Part shown: positions 47,691-57,349 of the stretch, in pieces
How positions within the stretch are numbered: position 1 is the stretch's first letter
How the letters are laid out: the number at the start of each line of letters is the position of its first letter
DNA from: Oscillospiraceae bacterium
GTDB taxonomy: Bacteria > Bacillota > Clostridia > Oscillospirales > Ruminococcaceae
NCBI GenBank assembly: GCA_021200775.1
Contig: JAJQGB010000009.1
Span: 191,773 to 255,772 of the forward strand
Length of the DNA: 64,000 bases
Direction: 5' to 3'
Notes under the pieces: model-generated
Told to the model about the DNA's origin: nothing
Database searches by the model: none
Seen by the model: only the letters and a program-made list of their open reading frames with translations
Translations under genes and position numbers: made by a program

Positions 47691-48125
47691 ATGAACCTAA
47701 TCAAAAAAGCACTCTCCCTGCAACCGATTCGCTATGGCATCTCCTCGGTAATCGCTTTCGTCATCGACTACACAATCCTGTTGGTCGTCGAATGGTTGCT
47801 TGGAGACTTCAGCCTTGCAATGGAGGTTTCGGCGGTGGTGGCGTTTTGCGTGTCGTCGCAGGTGAACTTCCAGATTAACCGGCGGTGGGTATTCCGTTCT
47901 GAGAAGAGCATGTGGACTGAGATGGGCGGATACTATGCACTTGCGGCGGTCAGCTTCACAATCAAGACGTTTGTCCTGATGGAAGTGATGACAAGAGTCC
48001 TTCTCTTCCCGACGTGGCTTGCAAAGCCTATAGCTGAGGTGATAATGTTCGTCGTCAACTTCGCTGTGCAGAAGCTTCTCATCTTCCGCAAGAAGAAAAC
48101 CACCGAAAAATCGGCAGAAAAATAG
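47691..48125 (+). CDS. GtrA-like membrane protein
   Basis: IRYGISSVIAFVIDYTILLVVEW...VNFQINRRWVFRS, four TM segments; ATG 47691. Confidence 0.85.
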   Translation: MNLIKKALSLQPIRYGISSVIAFVIDYTILLVVEWLLGDFSLAMEVSAVVAFCVSSQVNFQINRRWVFRSEKSMWTEMGGYYALAAVSFTIKTFVLMEVMTRVLLFPTWLAKPIAEVIMFVVNFAVQKLLIFRKKKTTEKSAEK

Positions 48126-48233
48126 ATATTTTCAACAGATTTTAGGTTGACAATACGGAAATTTTGGTATAAAATAATATCAGGTGAGGGTTCCAATTAA
48201 CCCATATAAAATTTTAAAAGGCAGGTAATAGAT

Positions 48234-49115
48234 ATGAAGGCTACACTTTTGGTATTGGCGGCAGGTCTTGGCTCCCGTTTCGGCGGAGACAAGCAGATTT
48301 CCAACGTCGGACCTCACGGCGAAATTCTGATGGAATACTCAATCCATGACGCTATTGCGGCGGGCTTTGAGAAAGTTGTATTCGTTCTTAAAGAAGAAAT
48401 GGTCGAGAAGGTTCGTTCTACAGTAGGCGAGAAGTTCAAGGACAGAGTCGAGCTTGAATATTGCGTTCAGGACTATTCGACTGTTCCGAGCTTCTATAAG
48501 ATTCCCGAGGAGAGAGTCAAGCCGTTCGGTACCGTTCACGCAGTTTTAGCGGCAAAGGACGCTCTTACAGACCCGTTTGCAACAATCAACGCCGATGACT
48601 ACTACGGCAAGGAGTGCTTCGACATCATGTACAAGCTCCTTCACGACCTTAAAGACGGTAGCGAAGCCGCAATGGTTACTTATATCTTAAAGAACACCGT
48701 CAGCCTCAACGGCACCGTCACAAGAGGCGTTTGCAGTGTTTCGGACGGCAAGCTCGTCAAGGTTGATGAGACCAGCGGCATCAAGCCTGATGGCGACAAG
48801 ATGGTTTCCGAAACCGGAGACGTCGACCCCGACGCAGAGGTTTCGATGAACTTCTGGGGCTTCCACAACGAAACTCTCCCGATGATGGAAAAGTATTTTG
48901 AGGACTTCCTTAAAGCTCTCACTCCCGACCAGATTAAGGCAGAGTGCCTCCTTCCCATAATGGTAAACGACTTCCTCAGCGAGAAATCCATCACTGTAGA
49001 AGCGAGACCTTCCCACGACAAGTGGTTCGGCATCACCTATAAGGAAGACAAAGCAGACGTCGAGGAGAAGCTCAGAAAGCTCCATGCTAACGGCGATTAT
49101 CCCGAGAATCTGTAA
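48234..49115 (+). CDS. NTP-dependent sugar nucleotidyltransferase-like protein
   Basis: LVLAAGLGSRFGGDKQ; TINADDYYG. Confidence 0.85.
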   Translation: MKATLLVLAAGLGSRFGGDKQISNVGPHGEILMEYSIHDAIAAGFEKVVFVLKEEMVEKVRSTVGEKFKDRVELEYCVQDYSTVPSFYKIPEERVKPFGTVHAVLAAKDALTDPFATINADDYYGKECFDIMYKLLHDLKDGSEAAMVTYILKNTVSLNGTVTRGVCSVSDGKLVKVDETSGIKPDGDKMVSETGDVDPDAEVSMNFWGFHNETLPMMEKYFEDFLKALTPDQIKAECLLPIMVNDFLSEKSITVEARPSHDKWFGITYKEDKADVEEKLRKLHANGDYPENL

Positions 49116-49121
49116 ATCAGC

Positions 49122-49163
49122 AATAAAAATAGCCCCGACACGAAGTCGGGGCTTATTTTTATT
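49122..49163. terminator. Bidirectional terminator
   Basis: AATAAAAATAGCCCCGACACGAAGTCGGGGCTTATTTTTATT. Confidence 0.9.
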
Positions 49164-49172
49164 ATATCGGAA

Positions 49173-50636
49173 TTATTCGATAAGCTCTCCCGTATCGAGA
49201 TAGTTATCAATCATAACGTTCAGCTCTTCTACATAGTAGTCAAGTCTGTCGCCATAGGTTTCCTTCAGCTGTGCCCAGGTGTAGCTACCGCCGTTGCGGT
49301 TGATGCCCCAGTCGAACGAGTTATATGCCGAGTCAAGGCTGGTTCCCAGGTCGCCAGTGTAGTACATGACTACATTTGCAACCGCCAGGTCATAGCACTC
49401 GTCATACATTTCGAGCATTTCGTCGGTCCAGAGATAGGTCTCTTTGAGCTGCTTCTTGTCGATGTTGACAACAGTCGGGTCAATGGTCTTGAATCTCTCA
49501 CAAGCCGCCAGAAGAGCAACTCCCTCAGGGTTCTTGGCACCGGTGATGAGCATGTAGCCGGTAGGAAGCGAGTTGAGATAATAGATTCCGTCGCCGTCTT
49601 CGTATCTCGGAAGCGGAACGAACATGATTTCGCCCTCTTCGATGTCGCCCCAAATCTGGTTCATTTCTTCAACGGTGAGCTTAAGTCCTGTAGGAACGTC
49701 GCAAATCCAGAAGAGGCAAAGTCCTTCCTTAACGCCTGAGCCGTAAACGAAGTCGTTTCTTCCTGCCCAGTAGTCGATGCCTTCGTGGTAGACGCAGTCG
49801 TTCTTTACGAGGTCGTAGATGAGATTCTCGGCAATTTCAATAAGCGGGTCGTCGAGGTTGGTATAGAAGTGACCGTCCTCATCCTTCTGGATGATGGTGC
49901 GTCCCGTCGACTCTTCAACGATACTGTTTACATAGTACCATCCGTCGAGAGCATATCTGTCCTTATCAGGATCAGAAAAGTCGATGCACATATCATAGAA
50001 TACTTCCCATGTCCACTCGTCGTTCCAGTAGAGCTCAGCGGGGTCGTCGTAGCCATACTCTTCAATGACTCTGCGGTTGTAGGGGACAATCGACTTGAAG
50101 GTTACGTCGGTGACGAAAGCAAAGTGCTGGTCGCCGAGAGCGAAGTACTCAGCCGCATCAGCCATTCCCGACCAAAGGGGCTCGGAATAGTCGATATAGT
50201 CGTCAACCGGCTGATACATTCCCTTCATACAGCTGTAGGGGAAGGTAGCGGTGTTTGAGGTTCCTGCGAGAGCGAAGTCAGGTGACTTACTCGACAGAAT
50301 CAGGTTTGCGAGGTCGTCAGAGTAGTTTTCGTATGTAGTCTCAATCCATTCGATTGTGCAACCATACTTTTCTGTGAATGTGAAGTAACCGGTGTTTACG
50401 ATTTCGTCCTCACTGTAGTTGTGGAAGTCGTCGTACCACGAGAACCACTGGATTTCGGTGCCAGCGGCTGAGGTTTCCTCAATGTCCGGCAGGGTGATTC
50501 CTGCGGCGGCGAGAATAGCTGTTGCATCTTCTGTCGAAAGAGTCAGGTAGACAATTTCTCTTGAAGAACTGCCGCATCCGACCAGCGCCAGAATCATGAT
50601 TACAGCAAGACTCAGTGCCAAAATTCTTTTCTTCAT
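49173..50636 (-). CDS. Extracellular solute-binding lipoprotein, paralog
   Basis: Lipobox VGCGSSSREI. Confidence 0.8.
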   Translation of the reverse strand: MKKRILALSLAVIMILALVGCGSSSREIVYLTLSTEDATAILAAAGITLPDIEETSAAGTEIQWFSWYDDFHNYSEDEIVNTGYFTFTEKYGCTIEWIETTYENYSDDLANLILSSKSPDFALAGTSNTATFPYSCMKGMYQPVDDYIDYSEPLWSGMADAAEYFALGDQHFAFVTDVTFKSIVPYNRRVIEEYGYDDPAELYWNDEWTWEVFYDMCIDFSDPDKDRYALDGWYYVNSIVEESTGRTIIQKDEDGHFYTNLDDPLIEIAENLIYDLVKNDCVYHEGIDYWAGRNDFVYGSGVKEGLCLFWICDVPTGLKLTVEEMNQIWGDIEEGEIMFVPLPRYEDGDGIYYLNSLPTGYMLITGAKNPEGVALLAACERFKTIDPTVVNIDKKQLKETYLWTDEMLEMYDECYDLAVANVVMYYTGDLGTSLDSAYNSFDWGINRNGGSYTWAQLKETYGDRLDYYVEELNVMIDNYLDTGELIE

Positions 50637-50988
50637 GTGTGATGTTCCTTTCCCGGCGGCAACGGAACCGCCGTCATATCCGCCATTTTTATGGCAAGAT
50701 AAAAAGTGATGAAACCATTATACACGAATTTTGCACAAAATGCAACGATTTTTTATATCAAATTATTGCACAAAAGACATATAGCAATCATCTCCATCTT
50801 TACGTATCTTTTTTCGTACGGGAAATCTTCCTGTAAAGCTGTATAAGACATACAATTATTTGAAACTATATTTCCAAAATACTTGACATCACGTGCATAA
50901 TTATGATATAATGTTCGCACTGAACATCTCGTAGGATATTTATTCGAAGTTATGAGCGGTAAATCATATTACAAGAGAGGTTTTTAAC

Positions 50989-51774
50989 ATGGGCAGATTA
51001 GATGGAAAAGTTGCAATTATCACCGGCGGCGGAAGCGGAATGGGTGCGGCTTGCACCGAGCTTTTCGTAAAAGAGGGCGCAAAGGTTGTAACAACCGGTC
51101 GTCGTATTGAAAAAATGCAGAGTGTAGTTGCAGAATTCGACCCCGAGGGAAAGTATGCCGATTCAATTCTCGTCATGCGTCAGGACGTTTCAAAGGAAGA
51201 GGACTGGCTCGAAGTTGCCGCTGAGACCGAAAAGCGCTTCGGCAAGATTGACATCCTTGTCAACAATGCAGGTGTTCTCGACTCGGTTCCGCTACAGAAT
51301 ATCACCTACGAGAACTGGAAGTCTGTTATGGACATCAACGGCTGGGGACAGCTCCTCGGCTATAAGACCATCGTTCCCTATATGCAGAAAATCGGCGGAG
51401 GAAACATCGTAGTAGTATCTTCGATGGCGGCTGTCAACTCCGGCGGAGGACTCACTGCTTACTGCGCAAGCAAGGGCGCAAGCGATGCTCTTTCCCGTGC
51501 GGCTTCAGTGCACCTTGCACCTCTGGGAATCAGAACTAACTGCATTCTTCCCGGAACCATCGAGACCCCGATGCTCCGTGACGCTTTCCCGGACGAAGAA
51601 TCCTGGAACGCAATGTGCGAGACTCAGCTTCTGAAGAGGGTAGGCACACCTATGGAAATCGCTTACCTTGCACTCTACCTTGCAAGCGACGAATCCGGCT
51701 TTACCAACGGTGTATCCGTAATAGTCGACGGCGGCGTCCACAACTCACCCGCAACGGTTGTTGCTGATAAGTAA
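50989..51774 (+). CDS. Short-chain dehydrogenase/reductase
   Basis: AIITGGGSGMGAA, NNAG, YCASKGA. Confidence 0.92.
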   Translation: MGRLDGKVAIITGGGSGMGAACTELFVKEGAKVVTTGRRIEKMQSVVAEFDPEGKYADSILVMRQDVSKEEDWLEVAAETEKRFGKIDILVNNAGVLDSVPLQNITYENWKSVMDINGWGQLLGYKTIVPYMQKIGGGNIVVVSSMAAVNSGGGLTAYCASKGASDALSRAASVHLAPLGIRTNCILPGTIETPMLRDAFPDEESWNAMCETQLLKRVGTPMEIAYLALYLASDESGFTNGVSVIVDGGVHNSPATVVADK

Positions 51775-51777
51775 AAC

Positions 51778-51806
51778 AAAAGGCTCCCACGCCCGGGAGC
51801 CTTTTC
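51778..51806. terminator. Bidirectional terminator
   Basis: AAAGGCTCCC acgccc GGGAGCCTTTT. Confidence 0.85.
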
Positions 51807-51819
51807 AATTCTGCAAGAA

Positions 51820-52608
51820 TTACTTTCTCTTCTTAATCACCATCGCCATCGCCGCCGCAACAGCCGCAGGTACAAGTGCCAGCGCCACGCCGGTAGCGGG
51901 GTTTGAAGCTTCTTCAGCGTCATCATAGAGGTCGTCAATCAGCATAATACCTGCATTTGCGTCAGTGTCGGGGGTCTCAGTGTCGACTGCCTCACTGGCA
52001 TCGGTATCTTCGACAAGTGCCATGATTCCGCCGTAAGTAGCGTCAACATAAACGCCCTCAAAATCGGTGAGCTTTTCCTTGACGGTAGCCGCCAAGAGCT
52101 CCGCATCTTCAGCGATAGCCGCAACCTCGGGATTTTCGGTGTTGAGGTCGATATAAACGACGTTCTCCTCCTGGTCGATTCCAACGCCGTAGATAGCCGC
52201 AATAAACGGGTCTTCAGAATTCGGATTCATCTTGGAAACGATTTCATCGTTAGCCGCTAAAAGCTCGTTGAAGCTGTAGGTAGCCTCTTTGATGGTTATT
52301 CCTTCAAGGTCGATAATCGAAGAAAGCTCTGCCTTGACTTCATCGGTAAGCTCGGTGACGAGAACTATAAGCTCTGAGCCGTCGAAGTAGGCACCGGCGT
52401 AGTAGTCGGGATAAACGGTATTTCCGTCGGCATCCGACCATGATTCGATAATGTCTACAAAGGTGTCGTTCGCAATGCCTTCAGCAGTTGTTGAGTATAC
52501 TCTGTCTCCGTTTTCGTCTACAACAGTGACAGCAAATCCGGAAGTGGTCATCACAGCGCAGAGGGCGACTGCGAAAAGGGTTTTTGATAGTTTGTTTGTT
52601 CTTTTCAT
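51820..52608 (-). CDS. Secreted protein with C-terminal NPATG-TM-KKRK anchor
   Basis: Signal peptide; SNPATGVALALVPAAVAAAMAMVIKKRK. Confidence 0.75.
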   Translation of the reverse strand: MKRTNKLSKTLFAVALCAVMTTSGFAVTVVDENGDRVYSTTAEGIANDTFVDIIESWSDADGNTVYPDYYAGAYFDGSELIVLVTELTDEVKAELSSIIDLEGITIKEATYSFNELLAANDEIVSKMNPNSEDPFIAAIYGVGIDQEENVVYIDLNTENPEVAAIAEDAELLAATVKEKLTDFEGVYVDATYGGIMALVEDTDASEAVDTETPDTDANAGIMLIDDLYDDAEEASNPATGVALALVPAAVAAAMAMVIKKRK

Positions 52609-52917
52609 TTAGGAATCCTCCAATATTTTGATTTTATTCTTATTTTGAGAGACGCCTCACACGTCTCTATAAGCAATACACTTTCGGTGTGGGAATTATT
52701 GCATCCAGCCGAAAAATTTTTTTGTGGAAAGGCACCAACATATCTTTCACAAATTGCCGGTGTGAAAAGTTCGTTATTTTCGTGCGATATGATGTTGAAA
52801 TCTTCGCAACAATGTGCTATAATAGTGCTTACTGAAAATAGGACAGTAATTTATCCGCGACACGGCTTATTGCAATAGACCGTGTTGAATTTTTGAAAGG
52901 AGAAAAACAGTAACAGT

Positions 52918-54678
52918 ATGTTAAAAACATTTGCCAAGTGTATCCGTGAGTTCAAGAGGCAGACAATTCTTACTCCGATACTCGTAAGCTGTGAGGTACT
53001 TCTCGAATGCTACATACCGTTCAGAATCGCCAACCTTGTCAATGCGATAAGCGCCGGCGCTGAGATGCCAGAGCTGATTTCAAACGGAATCATCCTTATT
53101 ATAATGGCACTTCTGTCGCTGATGTTTGGCGCACTGGCAGGATATACCTGTGCCGAGGCGTCGTGCGGATTCGCAAAGAATTTAAGACACGACCTTTTTG
53201 CAAAGATTCAGGGCTATTCGTTCGAGAATATCGACCACTTCTCAACTTCATCTCTGGTAACAAGGCTTACAACCGACGTTACAAACATCCAGCAGGCATT
53301 TATGATGATTATCCGTACAGCGATAAGATGTCCTTTGATGCTCATATTCGCATTCATAATGGCGTTCATCATGGGTGGAAATATGGCTTGGATATTCGTT
53401 GTAGTAGTGCCTATCCTGGGAGTCGGACTCTATCTCGTTTCATCGAGAGCAAACCCGAGGTTCAAGAGCGTATTCAGAAAGTACGATAACTTAAACAGCT
53501 CCATCCAGGAGAATATCAAGGGTATCAGAGTTGTAAAATCCTTCGTCCGTGAAGATTTTGAGCAGGAAAAGTTCAATAACGCCGCACGTGACGTCCAGAA
53601 GGACTTTACGATTGCCGAAAGAATCGTCGCAATCAACAGCCCACTTATGCAGTTCTGCCTTTATGTTGTGCAGGTCTTCGTTCTTTCGTTCGGTTCCTAC
53701 ACGATTATCACTTCCGCAGGGCTCGACCTCAACATAGGACAGCTTTCGTCGCTTCTGACATATAGCTTCATGATGCTTAATTCGCTCATGATGGTTTCAA
53801 TGGTCTTCGTCATGATAACGATGGCTAACGAGTCGATGAAGCGTGCCTGCGAGGTTCTTAACGAGGAATCAACCCTCACAAGCCCCGAAAACGCTATCAT
53901 GGAGGTCAAGGACGGTTCAATCGATTTCGACAACGTCAGCTTCAAGTATGCTCAGTCGGCTAAGAAGTATGCCCTTTCGGATATTGATTTGCACATCAAG
54001 TCGGGCGAAACGATAGGAATTATCGGCGGAACCGGCTCTTCAAAGTCCTCACTCATCCAGCTTATATCCAGATTATACGACGTAAGCGAGGGTTCTGTCA
54101 AGGTCGGAGGAGTAGATGTAAGGGATTACGATTTGGATGTCCTCAGAAATAACGTCGCAGTAGTACTTCAGAAGAATCTTCTCTTCTCCGGCACCATTAA
54201 AGAGAACCTGAGATGGGGCAATAAAGAAGCAACTGATGAAGAAATCATCGAGGCTTGCAAGCTTGCCTGTGCCGACGAATTCGTCGAGACCTTCCCCGAC
54301 AAGTACGACACCCATATCGAGCAAGGAGGCACCAACGTCTCCGGTGGACAGAAGCAGAGACTCTGCATTGCCCGTGCACTTCTTAAGAAGCCGAAGATTC
54401 TCATCCTTGATGACTCGACAAGCGCTGTCGACACCAAGACTGATGCGAAGATTCGTTATGCCATGAAGCAGTACATTCCCGAAACCACAAAGATTATTAT
54501 CGCACAGAGAACTGCATCAGTCGAAGATGCTGACAGAATAATCGTTATGGATTCCGGCAAGATTATCGCAATCGGTTCACACGACGAGCTTCTCAAATCG
54601 AGCGACATTTATCGTGAAATTTACGTCTCCCAGAACAAGGCGAGCTCCGACGAAAGGATGGCGAGTATAGATGGCTAA
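52918..54678 (+). CDS. ABC exporter half, degenerate-site subunit
   Basis: Six-TM domain; GGTGSSKSS, NVSGGQKQRL, Walker B followed by D (ILILDDSTSAVD). Confidence 0.92.
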   Translation: MLKTFAKCIREFKRQTILTPILVSCEVLLECYIPFRIANLVNAISAGAEMPELISNGIILIIMALLSLMFGALAGYTCAEASCGFAKNLRHDLFAKIQGYSFENIDHFSTSSLVTRLTTDVTNIQQAFMMIIRTAIRCPLMLIFAFIMAFIMGGNMAWIFVVVVPILGVGLYLVSSRANPRFKSVFRKYDNLNSSIQENIKGIRVVKSFVREDFEQEKFNNAARDVQKDFTIAERIVAINSPLMQFCLYVVQVFVLSFGSYTIITSAGLDLNIGQLSSLLTYSFMMLNSLMMVSMVFVMITMANESMKRACEVLNEESTLTSPENAIMEVKDGSIDFDNVSFKYAQSAKKYALSDIDLHIKSGETIGIIGGTGSSKSSLIQLISRLYDVSEGSVKVGGVDVRDYDLDVLRNNVAVVLQKNLLFSGTIKENLRWGNKEATDEEIIEACKLACADEFVETFPDKYDTHIEQGGTNVSGGQKQRLCIARALLKKPKILILDDSTSAVDTKTDAKIRYAMKQYIPETTKIIIAQRTASVEDADRIIVMDSGKIIAIGSHDELLKSSDIYREIYVSQNKASSDERMASIDG

Positions 54679-56578
54679 AGATTATTCTAAGGTTCAGGTC
54701 AAGGGAAAGAATGTCTTAGGACGTCTTTTCAAGCTCCTCATGAGCTTCTATCCCGTCATGCTTCCCGTTATGCTGGTGCTTCTTGTGTTCAATGCGATAG
54801 TCAGAAGCCTTCCTTCGGTATTCATGCAACAGGTCATCGCCCTTATTGAAGACGCAGGAAACAAGACATGGAGTGACATAAGCGGGGAAGTACTCTCGCT
54901 CGTCGCAGTATTGGCAGCGTTCTATATTCTTTCAATTATAGCCGATGTCACCTATACCCAGATGATGGCTATCATGACGCAGGGAACTTTGGCAAAGCTT
55001 CGTGAAAAGATGTTTGCGAGAATGCAGAAGCTCCCCATCAAGTATTTCGACACTAACGACCACGGCGACATCATGAGCCATTACACCAACGATATCGATA
55101 CTCTAAGACAGATGATTTCCCAGAGTATTCCCCAGATGATGATGTCGGGTGTAAGTGTAATCACCCTTGCATTTATCATGCTTTATTACAGCGTCCCGAT
55201 GACTCTTGTAATCGTCTGCGGCGTAATCATAATGCTGATAATCACAAGGAAAATCGGCGGCGGCTCTTCAAAGTACTTTGTCCGCCAGCAGAAGGCTCTT
55301 GGTAAAGTAGAAGGCTACGCCGAGGAGATTATGAATGGTCAGAAGGTCGTCAAGGTCTTCTGCCACGAGGAAGAAGCTCAGGCTGACTTCGACCGCCTCA
55401 ATAACGCCCTCTACGAGGACTCCGCAAGAGCAAACAAGTACGCAAATACTCTCGGACCGATACTCAACAACATCGGCAACATCCTCTATGCTCTGGTAGC
55501 ATTTGCAGGTGGTGTCTTCCTTCTCTATAAGATCCCGAACCCGAGCATTTCGGGAGCCGCAATCTCAATCAGTATCGTTGTTCCGTTCCTCAACATGACA
55601 AAGCAGTTCACCGGCAACATCAGCCAGGTTTCAAACCAGCTCAACTCCGTTATCATGGGTATGGCTGGCACTCAGAGAATCCTTGATTTGATGGACGAAG
55701 AGCCCGAGGTTGACGACGGCTACGTTACTCTCGTCAATGCTAAGGAGAACGCCGACGGCACCATCACCGAGTGCGAAGAGAGAACCGGTCTCTGGGCTTG
55801 GAAGCACCCTCACACTGCTGACGGCTCGGTAACCTATACTCCTCTTAAAGGCGACGTCCGGCTCTATGATGTCGACTTTGAGTATGAAGAGGGCAAGCCT
55901 GTCCTCCACAACATTTCGCTTTATGCAAAGCCCGGTCAGAAAGTGGCGTTTGTAGGAGCAACCGGAGCAGGCAAGACGACCATTACAAACCTTCTCAATC
56001 GCTTCTATGACATCGCCGACGGCAAGATTCGCTATGACGATATCAATATAAACAAGATTTCAAAGGCAGATTTACGTCATTCTCTCGGCATGGTTTTGCA
56101 GGACACAAACCTGTTTACGGGAACCGTTATGGACAACATCCGCTATGGAAGACTTGATGCTTCGGACGAAGAGTGCATTGCGGCGGCAGAGCTTGCCGGT
56201 GCGAGCGACTTCATCGAGCGTCTTCCCGACGGCTACAACACCATGCTCACCGAGAACGGCTCGAACCTTTCTCAGGGTCAGAGACAGCTTCTCTCGATTG
56301 CACGTGTTGCGGTTGCCGACCCGCCGGTAATGATTCTTGATGAAGCGACCAGCTCCATCGACACCCGTACCGAGCAGATAGTTCAGAAGGGCATGGACGC
56401 CCTTATGATAGGCAGAACCGTCTTCGTCATCGCCCACAGACTCTCGACCGTCAAGAATTCGGACGTAATAATCGTCCTCGACCACGGCAGAATCATCGAG
56501 CGTGGCTCCCACGACGAACTCATCGCCGCCAAAGGACAGTACTACCAGCTCTATACCGGAGCGTTTGAGCTTGAATAA
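54671..56578 (+). CDS. ABC exporter half, canonical-site subunit
   Basis: GATGAGKTT, LSQGQRQLLS, MILDEATSSID; overlaps upstream gene. Confidence 0.93.
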   Translation: MAKDYSKVQVKGKNVLGRLFKLLMSFYPVMLPVMLVLLVFNAIVRSLPSVFMQQVIALIEDAGNKTWSDISGEVLSLVAVLAAFYILSIIADVTYTQMMAIMTQGTLAKLREKMFARMQKLPIKYFDTNDHGDIMSHYTNDIDTLRQMISQSIPQMMMSGVSVITLAFIMLYYSVPMTLVIVCGVIIMLIITRKIGGGSSKYFVRQQKALGKVEGYAEEIMNGQKVVKVFCHEEEAQADFDRLNNALYEDSARANKYANTLGPILNNIGNILYALVAFAGGVFLLYKIPNPSISGAAISISIVVPFLNMTKQFTGNISQVSNQLNSVIMGMAGTQRILDLMDEEPEVDDGYVTLVNAKENADGTITECEERTGLWAWKHPHTADGSVTYTPLKGDVRLYDVDFEYEEGKPVLHNISLYAKPGQKVAFVGATGAGKTTITNLLNRFYDIADGKIRYDDININKISKADLRHSLGMVLQDTNLFTGTVMDNIRYGRLDASDEECIAAAELAGASDFIERLPDGYNTMLTENGSNLSQGQRQLLSIARVAVADPPVMILDEATSSIDTRTEQIVQKGMDALMIGRTVFVIAHRLSTVKNSDVIIVLDHGRIIERGSHDELIAAKGQYYQLYTGAFELE

Positions 56579-56636
56579 GCTTTTGAGGCAAAATAATAGT
56601 CCCACACAAATTGTGTGGGACTATTTAAAAAAACAG

Positions 56637-56665
56637 TTGACAAAACGACTCAGGTGAGTTATAAT
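56637..56665 (+). promoter_or_regulatory. Consensus promoter TTGACA-N17-TATAAT for the ncRNA
   Basis: Exact consensus hexamers, 17-bp spacer. Confidence 0.85.
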
Positions 56666-56671
56666 AGTGAC

Positions 56672-56870
56672 AGAAGAGCGGAACTGAGCCCAATCAGTTC
56701 CGGTCAACCTTTAAATGTGCAGGTTCTGAGGTCTGCACTAAAAAGTTGGAAAGTGACCGTCCCTTCATGTAGTCAGATTCGGGCGGTTATTTCTTTTTGC
56801 CCTCGGATTTCAAGCCGAGAACGCCAAGTTCAATATAATTTCTCTGCAACAGCAGGGAAATTATTTTTTT
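56672..56870 (+). ncRNA. Predicted ~200-nt structured RNA with own promoter and terminator
   Basis: GGAACTGA/TCAGTTCC, GTGCAG/CTGCAC, CTCGG/CCGAG hairpins; terminator AATTTCTCTGC aaca GCAGGGAAATT ATTTTTTT. Confidence 0.6.
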
Positions 56871-56889
56871 GAAAACTGAAAAATTCCTC

Positions 56890-56941
56890 TTGACATCTAC
56901 TACAAGATGTAGTATACTGTAATTACTACAAGCTGTAGTAA
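56890..56941 (+). promoter_or_regulatory. Promoter TTGACA-N17-TATACT overlapped by two BlaI/MecI-type operators
   Basis: TACTACAAGATGTAGTA (56898-56914) and TACTACAAGCTGTAGTA (56924-56940). Confidence 0.85.
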
Positions 56942-56965
56942 TATTTCAGAGAGGTGCACACTCAA

Positions 56966-57349
56966 ATGAAAACTGACGACAGAATCACACATGGGCTTTC
57001 CGAAGCCGAAAGGGAAATAATGCAGGTAATGTGGGAGACGGGGGAGCCGGTCACGGTCTCACAGCTTCTTTCAGAGTTCGAGAACTCTAAAGGCTGGAAG
57101 CCGCAGACGCTCAACACGTTTCTTACAAGACTTGTCGCAAAGGGCTATCTCGAATCCCGCAAGCGTGGCAACGCAAATGTCTACTCAACCCTGATTTCCA
57201 GAACCGAGTTTGAGAGTCAGGAGGCGAGCGAGTTTGTCGAGAAGAACTACGGCGGCTCAGCAAAGCGCCTGATTGCCGCCCTTGTTGACAGCGGAACGGT
57301 CAGCGACGAAGAGCTTGCCGAGCTGAAGCAGTGGTTCAGTGAGAGGTGA
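56966..57349 (+). CDS. BlaI/MecI/CopY-family transcriptional repressor
   Basis: LSEAEREIMQVMWETGEPVTVSQLL...TLNTFLTRLVAKGYL. Confidence 0.93.
   Translation: MKTDDRITHGLSEAEREIMQVMWETGEPVTVSQLLSEFENSKGWKPQTLNTFLTRLVAKGYLESRKRGNANVYSTLISRTEFESQEASEFVEKNYGGSAKRLIAALVDSGTVSDEELAELKQWFSER

Noticed and set aside
52620-52720. Possible riboswitch upstream of the 51820 gene (minus strand)
   Set aside because: Some inverted repeats (GAGACG/CGTCTC) are visible, but no recognisable aptamer core or terminator/anti-terminator pair.
56615-56872. 85-aa ORF over the predicted ncRNA
   Set aside because: Begins upstream of the mapped promoter hexamers, no RBS, ends in the terminator hairpin; noncoding reading fits better.
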